From Stercorarius parasiticus (Eukaryota; Chordata; Aves; Charadriiformes; Stercorariidae): a stretch of DNA of 64,000 nt. A program made the translations under genes and the position numbers. How positions within the stretch are numbered: the first letter of the stretch is position 1; every line of letters starts with the position of its first letter. Under the pieces are notes generated by a model. That model ran no database searches and was not told the DNA's origin. It worked only from the letters and a program-made list of their open reading frames with translations. Below are positions 34,472 to 47,449 of the stretch, in pieces. Where the stretch lies: the NCBI GenBank assembly GCA_013396915.1, contig VWZL01002797.1, positions 64,533 through 128,532 on the forward strand, read 5' to 3'.

Positions 34472-36812
34472 TGCCCTACCACTTCCCCCACACTACCGTG
34501 AGCAAACTTCTGTGGGTTTATACAGTTTTCTTCTTTTCTCCCTCCTCATCAGCCAGGGAATCCTCTGCCCCACCACAGGTGGAGACATGGGTCTGTATTT
34601 TTCCATCCAGACCATAACAAGGAAACCAGTGCAACTGGACTGCTCTGAGTACAGGTCTTTTGGTAGGATTCATTGCAGGGTTATGGGGAAGGGTAACAGG
34701 GTTATGTTGCTGAGTATTTATAGGAGCCATAAAGCTCAGGAATTCATCGTGTTCTGCGATTTAAACGAGGCGTGGAGGAATTCGCTCTCTCCTGCCATCC
34801 CTGCCCTGCCGGAGTGGGCGGCAGAGGCTGGGTCTGTGGGAGAGCACATGGTGCATCCTCACTCCTGCCTTTGATGGGGATGCCTTAGGGGAAGGGGGTG
34901 ATAAAAAACAATAGGATTCAGTGGATATTTCTCATTGGAGCAGCAAAACTGTCTTTCTCCAGGTTTTCAGCCAGGGCAAGCTTGTTTCTACAGTTTGGCA
35001 AAGCAGCTGGCTTCTCAGGCAGGCACTCTTGCATTAACACATATAATTAATAAAAGGGTGTAGCGTGTCATCACATCTTAAGCCCAAAGATTTTCCTTGA
35101 GTTGTCCTGGGTTTTCCTCTGCTCTAGCCCTGCTTTGGTGGGACAGAGGGGATTTGTGAGGTGAGCCCTTTTTATTGGGTTTTGGGCTGCAAGATGCCAT
35201 TTGTGGGCAGGGTGACATTGGCTGTGCACACACGAGGATTTTTTAATTGAGGAAAATTTGGCATATTTTTCCAAACGGAGTATCTGCTTAAAGACTTCAC
35301 CTGCAACACCACCCTGCAGGGGCCTGGCAGGGTTTTTACCATTTCCAATCGCATACTTAGTTTTGTTTGCTCAGACCACAAACTCAGTGAATTGGGAAAC
35401 CAATTCTGCTTATCTTATTTCTGAAGCGGTGTCGCAGCCTGAGGCAGGATAAATCCCGTTTCCGTCTCCAGGTGATGGATTATGCAGGAGTTGCAGGCGT
35501 AAAACGAGCCGTTTTTTGTGTGCGTTTCTTGTCCTTTTGCAATTCCTGCGAAACGAATTTAATGCAGTTTCAGTTTGGGTACAACAAAGTCGAGCTGCAG
35601 ATCAGAAACACATGTTGTAAGTGCTGCAGGCATTGAGTGAAACCTGATCTGCCGAGGTTTCCCTTAAATCTGCACTTTCTCATTTGGCTCTCATATTAAA
35701 GCTGTATTTCAGAGCTGTCTAACCCTCTCGAAAGATGATGAATAACAATAAAAACATTCACTGGAGGACTGTCATCATTTCCAAAGGAAGTGTAATAAAT
35801 ACTTTACGACGGGACTTTTTTTTTTTTTCTTCTGTGTACAGCCATAAACTAGTTTTAAGTTACAACTTATTAAGCCTCTAAACAATTAGAGCTTGGCTGC
35901 GGGGAGGGCACTGGGGCTGGGCCCTGGGCTGGGGTTTGCCTTGCTTTTGGGCCAGAGGGAATCATTTTGCTTTCACGTGCCTCAGTTTCCCCTCGTGCTG
36001 GTTGAGCCGCGGGTGTTTATGGTCACTGAGGTCTTGGGTCAGGCTCTTGTATGGATAATTGATATACCAACGTCTCCCATGCTTGTTGCTTGTGCAAACG
36101 AGAGTTATCCCTTCCCTCAAGGATCCCTGCGTGCATCCACTCTGTGCTTTCTGCTCCTTATTTTGTTTAAAAAATGTGCAACTGTTTGGCAGCATCAATT
36201 AAAGAAAAATAATCCGGACACTGTTTGTGTGACCTCCCCTAAGCTGCCGTGTCTCCGCAGCAATCCCCTTCATCCCGGCAGAAAGGGCCGGCCCCACAGC
36301 TGGTCTGCGGAGCCGCCTTGTTGCAGAGCCCCCTTCCCCCTCCGATGCTTTAGCAGGGGAAAATCTAAGAGAAACTGGATGAAAATAATCCGATCAGGAG
36401 AGGTTTGGATGTCCTTTTATTGTGCCTTTTATTTTGCTTTTGGTTTTACAGAAGGGTAATAAAAATAAAACAGGGCCCGAGGACGTCTCCTTTTGCAGCA
36501 TCATCCTGCTCTGGGTGCAACACGGTGCTGCTGAAAAAGCCTTTTTTTTGTTGAGCCTTTCCCCAGCTCTGTCCTTCTTTTGGATGATGCTTAATCCCTG
36601 TGGCTAAAGAAGTGCTGCTTCGGAGCCGCACGGACCCAGGGTGGGCTGAAAGGCGGCGGGCAGGATGGGACAGAGGGTGGGCAAGGAACACACGGTCATG
36701 GGCAACAGCGAAACCCTTCAAGCATGATCTGCCTCTGGTTACCACGGTGTTTCCACCATGGATTCCGTTCTTCTTCCTAGGGTAGCTGCTGCGCACAACC
36801 AGTGTCGGACCA
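34472..36812. other. unique non-coding DNA; AT-rich block 35.5-35.83 kb
   Basis: No gene. Bases 35,540-35,830 are AT-rich with several AATAA, ATTAAA and CATTT words and end in a T run (35,816-35,828); this is a weak candidate regulatory block. A CCTCAGTTTCCCC word at 35,981 resembles a MIR core but the flanks are too diverged to call. ORFs of up to 188 codons (35,893-36,459, plus) are unrecognisable. Confidence 0.4.
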
Positions 36813-37525
36813 AATCACAGAATCATAGAATGGTTTGGGTTGGAAGGGACCTTAAAAATCATCAAGTTCCCCCCCCTGCCCTGGGCAGGGACACCTCCCA
36901 CCAGCCCAGGCTGCTCAAAACCCCATCCAGCCTGGCCTTGAACCCCTCCAGGGCTGGGGCAGCCACAGCTTCTCTGGGCAACCTGGGCCAGGGGCTCACC
37001 ACCCTCACAGTGAAGAATTTCTTCCTAATATCTAATCTAAATCTCCCTTCCTCCAGTTTGAAACCCTTACCCCTCGTCCCATCATTACACTCCCCAATAA
37101 AGAGTCCCTCCCCATCCTTCCTGTAGGCCCCCTTTAGGGACTGGAAGGGGCTCTAAGGTCTCCCCGGAGCCTTCTCATCTCCAGGCTGAACCCCCCCAAC
37201 TCCCTCAGCCTGTCCTCACAGCAGAGGGGCTCCAGCCCTCGGGTCATCTTCATGTCCCTCCTCTGGACCCGTTCCAACAGGTCCATGTCCTTCTTGTGCT
37301 GAGGACTCCAGAGCTGGACACAATACTCCAGGTGGGGTCTCACCAGAGCGGAGCAGAGGGGCAGAATCCCCTCCCTTGACCTGCTGGCCATGCTTCTATT
37401 GATGCAGTCCAGGATGCGGTTGGCTTTCTGGGCTGCAAGTGCGCGCTGAGAGCTCATGTTGAGCTTCTCGTCCACCAGTACCCCCAAGTCCTTCTCCTCA
37501 GGGGTTCTCTCAAGCCATCCCAACC
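36813..37525 (-). mobile_element. CR1 LINE 3' end with ORF2 C-terminus
   Basis: This is the longest CR1 copy in the window, about 713 bp, in reverse orientation. Read on the plus strand it begins with the reversed tail (AATCACAGAATCATAGAATG). It continues through the 3' UTR blocks (GTTGGAAGGGACCTTAAAAA; CTTGAACCCCTCCAGGGCTG) and into ORF2 from about 37,134. The body keeps close to the consensus I remember, so it is probably one of the younger copies here. It is 5'-truncated near 37,525 and cannot move on its own. Confidence 0.96.
37134..37511 (-). pseudogene. CR1 ORF2 C-terminal remnant
   Basis: About 125 codons of the ORF2 C-terminus remain open up to the stop at 37,134. Recognisable blocks in order are EEKDLGVLVDEKL, ALAAQKANRILDC, ASRSREGILPLCSALVRPHL, EYCVQLWSPQHKKDMDLLER and RLRELGGFSLEMRRLRGDL. 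The endonuclease and RT core are absent because of 5' truncation. The frame stays open beyond the element to 37,781, but that upstream part is not CR1-like. It is transposon-derived and non-functional. Confidence 0.93.
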
Positions 37526-38566
37526 CTCCTTTCACACATCCAAAATCCGGGCATGGAGGCAGCACAGTGGTTTGCAACCCTGCTCCGGCTGCTTCGCCGG
37601 AGGGTTTGTGCAGTCCAACTGGTGTCTGCAATGAGGAAATTTCTGGGCAAGTGTTGAAATTAGTTCTAAACGCAAAGCTGCATAAATTGCTTTTCTCTTC
37701 CTTGTGCTGTAATTCAGCCCCGGCCTTTAAATCTGCAAAGGCGAAGTGCTGCTGCGGCGCAGCATTGAGGACACTGCTCACTGACGCACCCTGTGTGATG
37801 ATTGCTTCTATAATTTACCAATAAACTCATTTCAGACATGAAAAATTCAGTTGTGACTCAAAAGAGTGTATTTCTAATGAAGGCTTTGCCCTTCTTGCTA
37901 ATAGTAATTCCAGGCATCTGATGGTACGTCATTTCTAATCCTCCATTCTTTGATTTGTTTCATTCCGTGCCTTTGCCATCTGTGAAATTACATTGCTGTG
38001 AAAACGTTGCGAGGGAGGCAGGGGAAATAAGAGCTACCCCATGGGCAATGTGCCCCCCTTTGCTGGGTGTTTATTCAGCCCTTTTGCCTTCAGGTGCTAT
38101 TTCCCAGCCTGGGGCTGACCCTTGGCCCCAGCACACACCCGAAGGAGCCTTTTGGGTGGAAAGATGAGTGTAATTAGTTGTTTCCTGCACCAGGACTCTG
38201 TGCTGACCCTCCTGCCAGCACCCAGCTTGGGACATCCCACCAAAGGTGCTGCAAAAGCGTGTAGGAAAAGGGAAAATGGCTCCTAAGATGGTCAGAAGTT
38301 GAGTGTGGCAAAGCGAGTGGACTGTGGCGCGTGGGGATAATGATGCTTGGCACAAAAAAGGCTGAGAAGTCTGAAGTGGCTGGTTACGCTTGGTCTAGCT
38401 CTGAAGCTGTCCCCACCTGGCCTGTCTGAGAAATCCCCATAACTCCAGTTACCACCACAGCTGGAGGTGAATTCTCCTCTTCAGTGGTGCCCCCACTGTC
38501 GTGCTTTGCACCCCTTGTGCTTACTGCAATTTATCTTAACGAATGGTGCTATTAGGTCGATGGAAG
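37526..38566. other. unique non-coding DNA, no gene seen
   Basis: No gene. Bases 37,800-38,000 are AT-rich. Nothing else is recognisable between the two minus-strand CR1 pieces. Confidence 0.5.
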
Positions 38567-38622
38567 ATCATAGAATGTGTTGGGTTGGAAGGGACCTTTA
38601 AAGATCATCTAGTCCAAGTCCC
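38567..38622 (-). mobile_element. CR1 LINE tail fragment
   Basis: Only about 56 bases remain: ATCATAGAATGTGTTGGGTT then GGAAGGGACCTTTAAAGATC and ATCTAGTCCAAG. This is the reverse complement of the CR1 3' end. It is an extreme 5' truncation, or the rest was deleted. The single tail repeat lies at 38,567-38,576. Confidence 0.85.
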
Positions 38623-40726
38623 CAAGGTACAGCACCACGTGCAAAAAACCTTCACAGGTTTTACCATGGACTTTACTGGCAGTTAAGCTTTCAGAAGGTG
38701 CGGTTGTAGTTCATTATGCATTTCTTTCCAGTGCCAGTCATTTGTTAACTGGGATCTAACAAACTTGAGTGTCTGAGAGCATTCAAGCTGAAATGAAAAC
38801 AAATGTTTCTGGACGGGCTTTATGGCTGCTATGGCAAGAGATGGGGGGATTATATTTACTAGAGGTACTTGCAATCCAGGCCTGTTTTGACCATGAGAAA
38901 AAACAGTTGTTACCGTCTGAACATCTCTTTATGCTACCACGCTCCTCCTACACCGCGAATGACCTCTTCATGTGTATTTTATGTTTATTGAGCGCTTACC
39001 CTTACAAATGTTATTACAAGTGGAAAAGCAAAGAATTGAGTCTTTGGACTGGGCCTCTGGAGCACCCTGGCAGCAGACCACGGGTCCCTGTCCCACCTGC
39101 CCGTCCCCTGCCCGCGGCCCTGCCCCAGGGATGCGGGGATATCCCCAGCCATCCTCGGACCACCAACACTAACCACCTTGGGTTAGCAAGATGCCTGCAC
39201 AACTGGAAATCCCCAAGGGTGGCTTTTGGTATAATATCCATTTTCTTGATCCGCTTGGAAGATGCAGCTCATATGCAATATCTGGGCAAAAAGGGAAGAT
39301 TTATTCTGGATTCTGCAAAAAGGTATATGAACGTGCACCCGCAGGGTGCTTTGCTGGCCCCTGGCATGCCTGGCAGGAGATGCCGTGGGGACCCTTGCCT
39401 CCTTGGTGGACACATTTAACATTTTCCACGTGCAGGCACAGAAAGGAACCAGTGCAGCCTGTGAACCACTTTATTTATTTTCTCCTTTAAAGCCTTTCCA
39501 GGCAGACTTTGGTTTGGATTGCTGGCTCGCTTTTTTTTTTTTTTTTTTTAATTGCAATTAATGCCACAAACATTTCTCATGGAGCACTAGATGTTATTGG
39601 CAGGAGGGTTATTAAAAAGCAAAACAAACTCCAAACCCAACTGTAACCTGAAACATATTTGATCCAAGCTATTTTATATTAAGGAGGATTTGCGCTTTGA
39701 ACACGGAAGAATTTCTAGTTATGGGTCCAGAATAGCTGAAAACATTGTTTTTCAGGTGCCTGAAATCAACCTTTTTGTTGCTTTCTAAGGCTTGCAGAGT
39801 CCTCAAACTCCGCTTGGCTGCATGGGTGTCCCAGGCCGGGCGATGGAGGTGGCTTCACAGTTCCCATCGGTCCCATGGGTGATGCTTCACCACCTCAAAG
39901 TACAAACCGGAGCATCATGGTGAACCCTCCAGCCTTGTTTGCTCAGGTCTCCTTTGCTCTGTGATCAAACTCCAAGAAGTGCAGAAATAAATTTGTGATG
40001 TAAAATGATTTGCCACGTGTATCAGGGTTATCGTATGAATTGGCTTTGGAGAGCACCTCTGCAAAGTCCAATGTGCAGCGAGTGACTGGGCTCCAGCACT
40101 GATGGACAGTGTATTTTGTTAGCTGCATCAATTCAGCTTGTTTTATTGATTTAAATGGAGCTGAATGGCAGATTTATTAGGAATTTACATTACTCAATGT
40201 TTGTTTACTGAGCTTAAATGAACCAATTTTCATGCTCATTGAGATGTTGTGCATAAATAATTGCTGGATACATATGCACAGGAGCCGCCTTTAAATGCAA
40301 GGTCGTGTTGTGCCAGTAATTCACAGAAAGAGCCAGCTCAGCTCTGCTTGGGTTGTGCAGGTGAGAAATAGTGTTGCAGGGGGCTGCTTTGGTTGCACAG
40401 GTCAATGCTGAACCTCTGGGAAGGGATAACAGGGCAGTGCGTCCCCTCTTGCAAGAAGGTGCCTCCTGGCCACCGGCCATCATCCAAAGTGTGGTCTCCT
40501 GAGACCAGGTTGTCTGAGCAGGAGCTGGCTGTGAGGCTGAGCCTGGGTACCCACACCACACCAGGGCTCAGAGGATGCTCTTAATTCAGGTGGGGAAGAT
40601 GCTCTGCTAAGACTATTTCAGGCTGGGCTGCTGGCTCCGAGAAGACCATGCAGAAAGATTTCTGCAAGGTCCAGAGAGCTCCTTCTGTCCAGAGGACTTT
40701 AGTCAAAGGCTAAACTTTAGGAGCAC
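38623..40726. other. unique DNA; AT-rich 39.5-40.3 kb
   Basis: No gene. A 19-T run lies at 39,531-39,549, followed by AATTGCAATTAATGCC. Bases 40,110-40,290 are AT-rich with TTATTGATTTAAAT, TTTATTAGGAATTTACATTA and GCATAAATAATTGC words, a candidate regulatory block by composition. A 216-codon plus-strand ORF (38,769-39,419) matches no family I know and lacks supporting features. Confidence 0.4.
39531..39549. repeat. poly(T) tract
   Basis: Nineteen consecutive Ts. No minus-strand retrocopy is recognisable beside it. Confidence 0.9.
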
Positions 40727-40867
40727 TTCCATCCCTGGAGGGGTTCAAGGCCAGGCTGGACGAGGCTTTGAGCAGCCTGGGCTGGTGGGAGGTGTCGCTG
40801 CCCAGGGCAGGGGGGGAACTTGATTTTTAAGGTCCCTTCCAACCCGAACCATTCTGTGGTTCTGTGG
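40727..40867 (+). mobile_element. CR1 LINE 3' end fragment
   Basis: It begins at CCATCCCTGGAGGGGTTCAA and runs through the CCAGGCTGGACGAGGCTTTG block to the tail ATTCTGTGGTTCTGTGG. Within it GGAACTTGATTTTTAAGG is a shortened form of the usual GGAACTAGATGATCTTTAAG. About 141 bp, 5'-truncated. Confidence 0.93.
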
Positions 40868-42966
40868 AAGGGTTGAGCTGGAAGGGACAGATGAACTGTG
40901 TCACGGTGTAACAGCCCTGACCTGAGGAAGGCAAAGGCAGGTTGTGCAGGGAGGATGCAGCGAGTGGGAGAAGCACCATGTCCTGCGACAATGCTTTGCT
41001 GGTCAGAAATCAGCCCTTTGCTTGGCCCTGGACCCATCTCCTCTTCCGAAATGGCAACCCCAGGGCAAGGATGGAGCCACGCAGCTCCTCAGAGGAGGCC
41101 GGGGGTGTTCGCTGACTCCCCGCGCTCAGGCAGGCTCTCTGCTTGTCCGGGATTTATAAATCTTCCTGCTTGGGGGAACCTGCTGGTGCTTGGTTTTTGC
41201 ATGTATTTATATTTATAAAAGTGACAGACTCAGTTTCCCAGAAGCATTCCCAGGTTTAATTTTCTTCTTTTCCATTTGCCAAGCCCAGGGCTGTAACAGC
41301 AAGTCCTTTTTTCTTTTCTCTTTTTTTTTTTTTTCCACATTGAGCAGAAAAATGTTTTTCCCATTGCAGTTTTTACAAGGTTCAAACCTATAAGATCGGC
41401 AACACTCAGGCGTGTCGTTCAAGTGCTTTTGTGTATTTGGAAGCAGCATCATCCCTGTGTCTGCATTTCCCTACAAACCCCGAGTTTGGTGGAAACTCAG
41501 GGGCCGCAATCATGAAGCGCACACACTGCTTGGAAATGAGCAGGTGGTTGACTTATCAAGTTAATTTAGTATTTTTTGACCCCCTTCCGATGATTACTGT
41601 CTCCCAGGTGTAACCGCTGTTCAGGGTGACCTGAGTGTTTGTTGCGTTTTTAAACTGCCTGAGCTTCCAGAAGTGTTTTGGGGAGCAGTCGGTGTACGCG
41701 GAGCGGGACTGACCAGTTGGGCTGCGTGGAAGCAGCCCCAGTCCCCGATCAGACGAACACTTGGATGCTTGTGAGTGCTCAGGCACGTGCTTTGAAATTA
41801 ATTTTCCACGAATCCATGTGGCTTTGAAATTCGCTCTCCATAAATGTTCCTGCTGGTAAGACCTGATCCCAAGGAGGTCTCTGGGAGCCGAGAGCTGGGG
41901 GCTGTGAGCAGAGCGAGCGGGAATTCGCTTTAAAATCCAGACTGATAGCAAAGGAATACTATTGCCTAGGCTCGCCTGTAACCACACCATATAGGTACCG
42001 GCTGCATATCCAGGTTCTGTTCAGAGCCAAAGGACTTCAGTTTTGCTCCCCTTTGCTATCGAGAGGTATTGACTCAGGTGTGATCTGGACACGCAGGAGT
42101 CTAACACTGAGTCCTGGGTCAAACTCACGCATGTGAAATATGGAATATGTGGAATTAATAGGAAGAAAATGGACTGGCTTGGTACTCGCCTGTTAATTTG
42201 GTTTTTTACACCATGAAAAATAATTTCAGAAGGCCTGTGTAATATATGAGCCATAGCTTATTGGCTGGCAGCTTTACAGAGTCATTTCGTTACCATAGCT
42301 GGCAAAAAATAAAGAAGCGCCGTTACTGGAAGTAAGATAGCAGGACGGGGAAGGTATTGAACCAGAGGTGCGCAGGCACCAGACACGTTTCTGAGCCATC
42401 CATCATCCGCCTGAACAAGGACCTTCTTCCCTGCTTCCCTTCTGCAAGCTTGTAGGTATCTGTGGCCACCACTGAAACAGGGGCTAGGGCTGCTGCTAGC
42501 ATCTGGCTCTGGGATAAGCCTGCATATTGATAAAATAAAGCATTTCTCAATGACCTGTGCCATCTAGTGGCAAAGCAGAGCTGGAGCTGGAGGAGCAGCA
42601 GGGTTTGTGCACTGCAAGCACCATGGTGAGATGGGTGCCCACCACGCTGGCGGAGGCCCGCTGCTGCGGGCGGTGCTGTTGGTGGGTCCCCTCTGCCAAA
42701 AGCCTCGTGCTCGGTGTCGGATGCAGCTCTTTGGGCTTTGCACCATGAGCGTGCACCCCGTGTATCTCATTTTCTGTCTCTGTTCAGTCTCGGTGCCGTG
42801 CCTCGGGTGGCTCGAAGAAAAGTTGGGGGGGGGTATGTGCCAAGACGTGGTGGTGGCTGCCTGTTCCATGTCTCACTGGTGACATGGGCCACAATCCTGC
42901 TTCCAACAGCAGCAAAGATCTACCCTGGTCTAAATGCCTGTGTCCCCCAGGGACACCCTGTGGGAC
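40868..42966. other. unique non-coding DNA, no gene seen
   Basis: No gene. A pyrimidine-rich tract lies at 41,307-41,334. A short 11-bp direct repeat copy that flanks the next CR1 lies at 42,952-42,962. ORFs are short and unrecognisable. Confidence 0.45.
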
Positions 42967-43045
42967 ACCCTGCCCATGGCAGGGGGGTTGGAACTAGATG
43001 ATCTTTAAGGCCCTTTCCAACCCGAACCATTCTGTGATTCTATGA
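42967..43045 (+). mobile_element. CR1 LINE tail fragment with flanking direct repeat
   Basis: About 79 bases of CR1 3' end: CCCTGCCCATGGCAGGGGGG, GTTGGAACTAGATGATC and ending ATTCTGTGATTCTATGA. The sequence is close to the consensus I remember, so it is probably fairly young. It is flanked by GACACCCTGTG at 42,952-42,962 and again at 43,044-43,054, which looks like a target-site duplication. Confidence 0.93.
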
Positions 43046-46000
43046 CACCCTGTGCTCACCCCTGCAGCATCCCAGCACCTCTCAGATCTGCTGTGGACGT
43101 GTGCTGAGATAGGAGAGGCATCGCTTGAAAAGGTTTTTAAATAATCGCTCTGTCTTGCAAACCCAGAATCTCTATATATCTGCTCTGCACCACCACGAGG
43201 ATTTCTCCAGCTGCCTCTCCTGGGCTGCAGCCCAGCATGGAGGAAAGGTTGCGTTGATGTGGAGCTTGCAGCTGATGGCAAAGGAGAGCCGCTGGCACCA
43301 GGCCGGTCTCTGAAGCTGTAGGCTGCAGGTTGGCATGCTGGAGGTGGGCATCACCGTCGGTGCGAGCATGAGCGCAGAAGGCCTAAGAGAGACAATGTCT
43401 TTTCAAGTCAATATTGCTTGGAATTACTGTGCATCATCCAGCATCTGTTGGAAGATTGTTCAGTTTTGAGATCAAATTTAATCTTTAAAAGAAAAGCTTA
43501 GGTGCGTCCTTTCTGGCAACAGAGCACTCAGTGCTGCATGGTAGAGCTGGCAGAAGAGATGACCCCGCGCCCTCCTTACCTGTTTTTCCCCCGTGCTTTT
43601 CTCGAGGGAGCTCCCCCAGCCCCTCTGACCGTGGGGGTGGGAGCGGGGCTCCTGAGCGGGACCAGCCTCCTGCAAACCCAGGTGCCACGTGGGGAGGTGC
43701 GGGGGCGTACCCTGGGGTTGACATCAGTCTGCAGCCGAGATGATGTCCAAAGATTCCCATTTTAACCCTTTTCCTGGTATCTGATACGACATGATATATT
43801 ATATCTTTTTTGTATATGGAGCAGTTGAGCTCATTTTTGGGTGGCAGATGAGCAGCTGAGGTGCGTGGCCGGCCAAGGGCTGCCCTTAAAACTGAAACAC
43901 AAGTTGCACATAAACTAAAACAGGTTGATGAGTCTATAACCCAAAAAAGAACCTGAAACAAACCATCCCATCAAGCTGTGTATTTACGCTGCTATTTCTA
44001 AACTAATGCTCTCTGCTATTTACCGAGCCTAAACCACAATATTTTACCAAGTGCTCCAGAATCCAAGATGCATTTTTGCAACTCCAAGTCAGTGGAAACT
44101 TAGCAGTTTATTTTTCCCTTTGGAAAGTAACCAGTTCCTATTTTTATCCTGGTTAAAGCCCACAGCGTCACCCATCAGACTCCTGCAAGCAAACATTTCT
44201 TCCACCCTTTGCAAGAAAAACTGTCAGGCTTCCCCAAAAATCAAACAGTGAATCGTTACTTTGTGACCCCGATTCACTACTCTGAAATAGAAATGGAAAA
44301 TGCCGTGGCAGGAATACAGAGATCTGTCAGTAAAGAAAACCAGGCAAACAAAGTACATTTAATCTCGGGTTGCTGGATATAAACTAATCTTTCTTAGAGG
44401 TCTGGATGAAAGAGGCTGGATTATCCCGTGTCTGACTACTCCGTTGTTTTTATACCTTCCTCCGAAGCATCCGGCACTGGCTGCTCTCGGAGACAGGATG
44501 CTGGACCAGCTAGACAGTGGCTTTTATCCCGCACGGCAGTTTTGGTGCTCGTATAAACGGGCCCAGTCTGTAAAATGTATTGAAAAACATTCTTATGGGA
44601 ACTGGTTTCTGTCCTCCATCCTCAAAGGGTTCCTTCAAGTCCATCAGCAGTTTTGCTTCAAAGACTTTCTCCTGCTTTTAACCCCTCGACTGCCTGATGG
44701 GAACAGCCCGTGCCTCTTCCCAGGCGTCCCAGCCCTCTGTGGTTTAAAAGCAAAGGCAAGGTTTGCACTTTAAAAGAATGCTCCTAAGGCTGAACTGCCC
44801 CAAAATAGGACCTTAGGTGTAATGAAACGTGAGCTGGTGCCTGATGCCAGCAACGTCCTACCAGAGCTGCTGGTGGTGGCACTATCGCACGGCCAAGCTC
44901 TGTGGGAGCCATACCTGTTTTCTGGCCAAAAGGACATCGCTCCCAAGCGAGCATGGGCGGTGCTGAGCTCCTGGTGCTGCTGGTGCTATTGGAGAACCTG
45001 GGCTGGTGATGTTGAGTCCGGGATCCCATCAATAGGGACTTTTGTTGTCCAGAAGTTACAATTCTTCATTAAAGCCTCCATGAACTGTTTCTCTGCTTGT
45101 TATCGTTTTCTCCTGCATTCCATGGGACTTCTCTGGTAAGACAAGGATGGAGAATTGACAAACATTGAATCACTATCAAGCTACCATGAGTTAAATTTCT
45201 TGTGGTTTTGATTTTAAAGCTTAGCATATCATTCAGTCGCTCTTTTCCATGGCTTACTCGGCTTACTTACACAAACCGAGTTCAGTGAGGTTCCAGACCT
45301 GGTGCCCACAGGGACGTCTCCAGCATTCTCCATCACCAGAATTCCTCCATAGCTACTGTGAAAATTTTGGGCAAAATGCTGGGAGTTTTTGCACCTGAGC
45401 AGGAGCTGGCAAAGGTTCAACATTTTGCTGTTCCAAGACCACTGAAATAGCCCTTGAATGCAGAAAGGGGTTCATTGCCTAAATACTCCAGCTTTTAGTT
45501 AAATATTCACATTATTCTCATCGTCCGGGCCCTGCACCAGACCTACGGTGTCTCTTTTTGCTGGTTCATCTCGTGAGATGGAAGATGCTGTCTGCCTTGT
45601 TTGCAGCGCGTTGATGAAACCGCCCAAGGTCACCAGGAGATGAAGCAGCAATGTGGCTCAGGAGGATGCTCGGGATGTGCTGCCGGCAGCACCTTTGGGT
45701 GCTTGGTTGAAGAAATGCATTTTCTCCTGATGCTTTGTCAACCAGCATTGCCTCCAGCATGCTTGAAAGCTCCCCCACCGCCTTTTTACTCTTTTTTAAA
45801 AAGGAAGAGCGAGGAACATGGTATTAAGGTTAATTAAAGTTATTGGAAAGAAAGATTTCCAGCCAAAGAGTCGTGCTCTAATCATAGTCCCAACTGATTA
45901 AGCTGATAATGAGCCCCACACTTGGCCCTGCAAGCGCTAATTAGCGATAACGTGAGTGGATTCAGGTTATTATTTCGTTATCTGTCAGGAAACAGTCCTG

Positions 46001-47449
46001 TCCTCACTGTGCACCGGTGGGCTCTCCTGTGGTGGACACGATGGCGTGCTCACCCCAGATGCCTCTGTGGGCGACGGGAAAACTTCCAGCACAAACTCGC
46101 TGCTCTTAACTTCTGATTACAGGCAGTAACGATGTTTTGCTTTAAAGGATAAAAGTTGGGCAGCACACACAAACTCTAGCAATTGCTTTTTGCAGAATAT
46201 ATACCCGGCTTAGGAGCAGCTGTCCCTTTGATTTTGGCATCCAACATCCCAATCCGGCACCAACCACCATGGCTGCTCGGCTAAGGTCCGTAATCACTCC
46301 TTGCCGGTGCTTTCCCCCAAAGGACACGGAGGAATGGAGAGAAAGCAGCTCAGCCGGTGGTAGCTCCTTACAGCCCCCTTGGGCATCTGTACACCCATTA
46401 CGAGCCCCACTGTCCCACATCCCAACGCAGCTCATGAGCAGGTGGAAAAAAAATATTGGGGTTTTCCTTTAAGCTCTTTATCCCAAGGAAAAGGGCAATT
46501 TGTGACCACACGTGTCTGTAGAGCCTTCCCCGGTGGCTTTGCAACCTACGGCTGATTTAAAACAAATTTGCCAGAGAGGCTGGGTCTGGAGGCTTGTGGG
46601 ATTTCTGGATGCAGAGTGAAAGTAGACGTTAGGGCCACCTCCGAGCCCCGCAGAAGGAAATCCCACCCCACAGCGCGGAGTGCACTGGGGGAAGGCGTAG
46701 GAAGCCACACTCCATCAGTGCCGCCGATCACGGAAAAATGTGTCCTAAGTTGTCCCTAGATTTCTGTGCTGTAATTATTATGACTGCAGGAACTGCAAAG
46801 AGATAGCACAATAAAGTGACTGACGTGTTGACTTTGAGCTGAACAGTATTTATTGAAGGAAAAGGAGCAATTGTGCCGCAAGCACGTTAAATCACCAGCA
46901 CGTGGATGGGAAGGAGATGGGATGCAGCCTGCTGCTGGGAGCTGCCTTCTCCCCACCCGTTCTTCTGGGTACCGCCTCAGCACGGGAAAACCGCATCTCC
47001 CCTCATACACAGCCTGGGTTTTACACGCTGTGTCAAAGCTCGCCTGCAAAAAATATTATTTAAAATATTTTCTTGCGTTTGCTCACCCTACCCTCCCTGT
47101 TCTCGTGCGACTGGGGATGAAGCTGGCGGGGAGCGAAGCCCCTTCCTTCGTGCAAGAAGCCCTTCTGCTGCCCCTCCGAGCCAGCCTTGTACGGCAGCCT
47201 GTGTCTCATGCTGCAGCGTGGGGATCCCGCGTTTCCATCCCGCTATGCTCAGCAACCTCCAGACTTCAGCCATGACACATCCCTTCCGCAAGTCAAAGGC
47301 CTTTAAAAAAGCTTCATGTAGGCGAATTTGGATTTTTCGATGTTTTGTATTTGAATTTTCAATTGTGGACAAGCTGACATCATTTCACGACCTCTTATGA
47401 AACAGAGAGTACAACGCACTGGGAAAAAGCACTGTTGGTTTTCAATGGG
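43046..47449. other. unique non-coding DNA, no gene seen
   Basis: No gene is recognisable. Bases 43,960-44,110 and 45,830-45,980 are AT-rich. Short ORFs near 43,485-43,961 and 46,853-47,400 conflict between strands and match nothing known. Confidence 0.45.

Noticed and set aside
35960..36000. MIR-like CCTCAGTTTCCCC word
   Set aside because: Flanking sequence does not keep the MIR order. The same applies to a similar word near 55,545.
38769..39419. 216-codon plus-strand ORF with a hydrophobic patch
   Set aside because: No family resemblance, no promoter or splice context, and opposing ORFs overlap it. Probably chance.
40868..40900. GGGTTGAGCTGGAAGGGACAG next to the CR1 tail, resembling an opposed CR1 end
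   Set aside because: Only one short block matches and the tail repeat is missing. Chance cannot be excluded.
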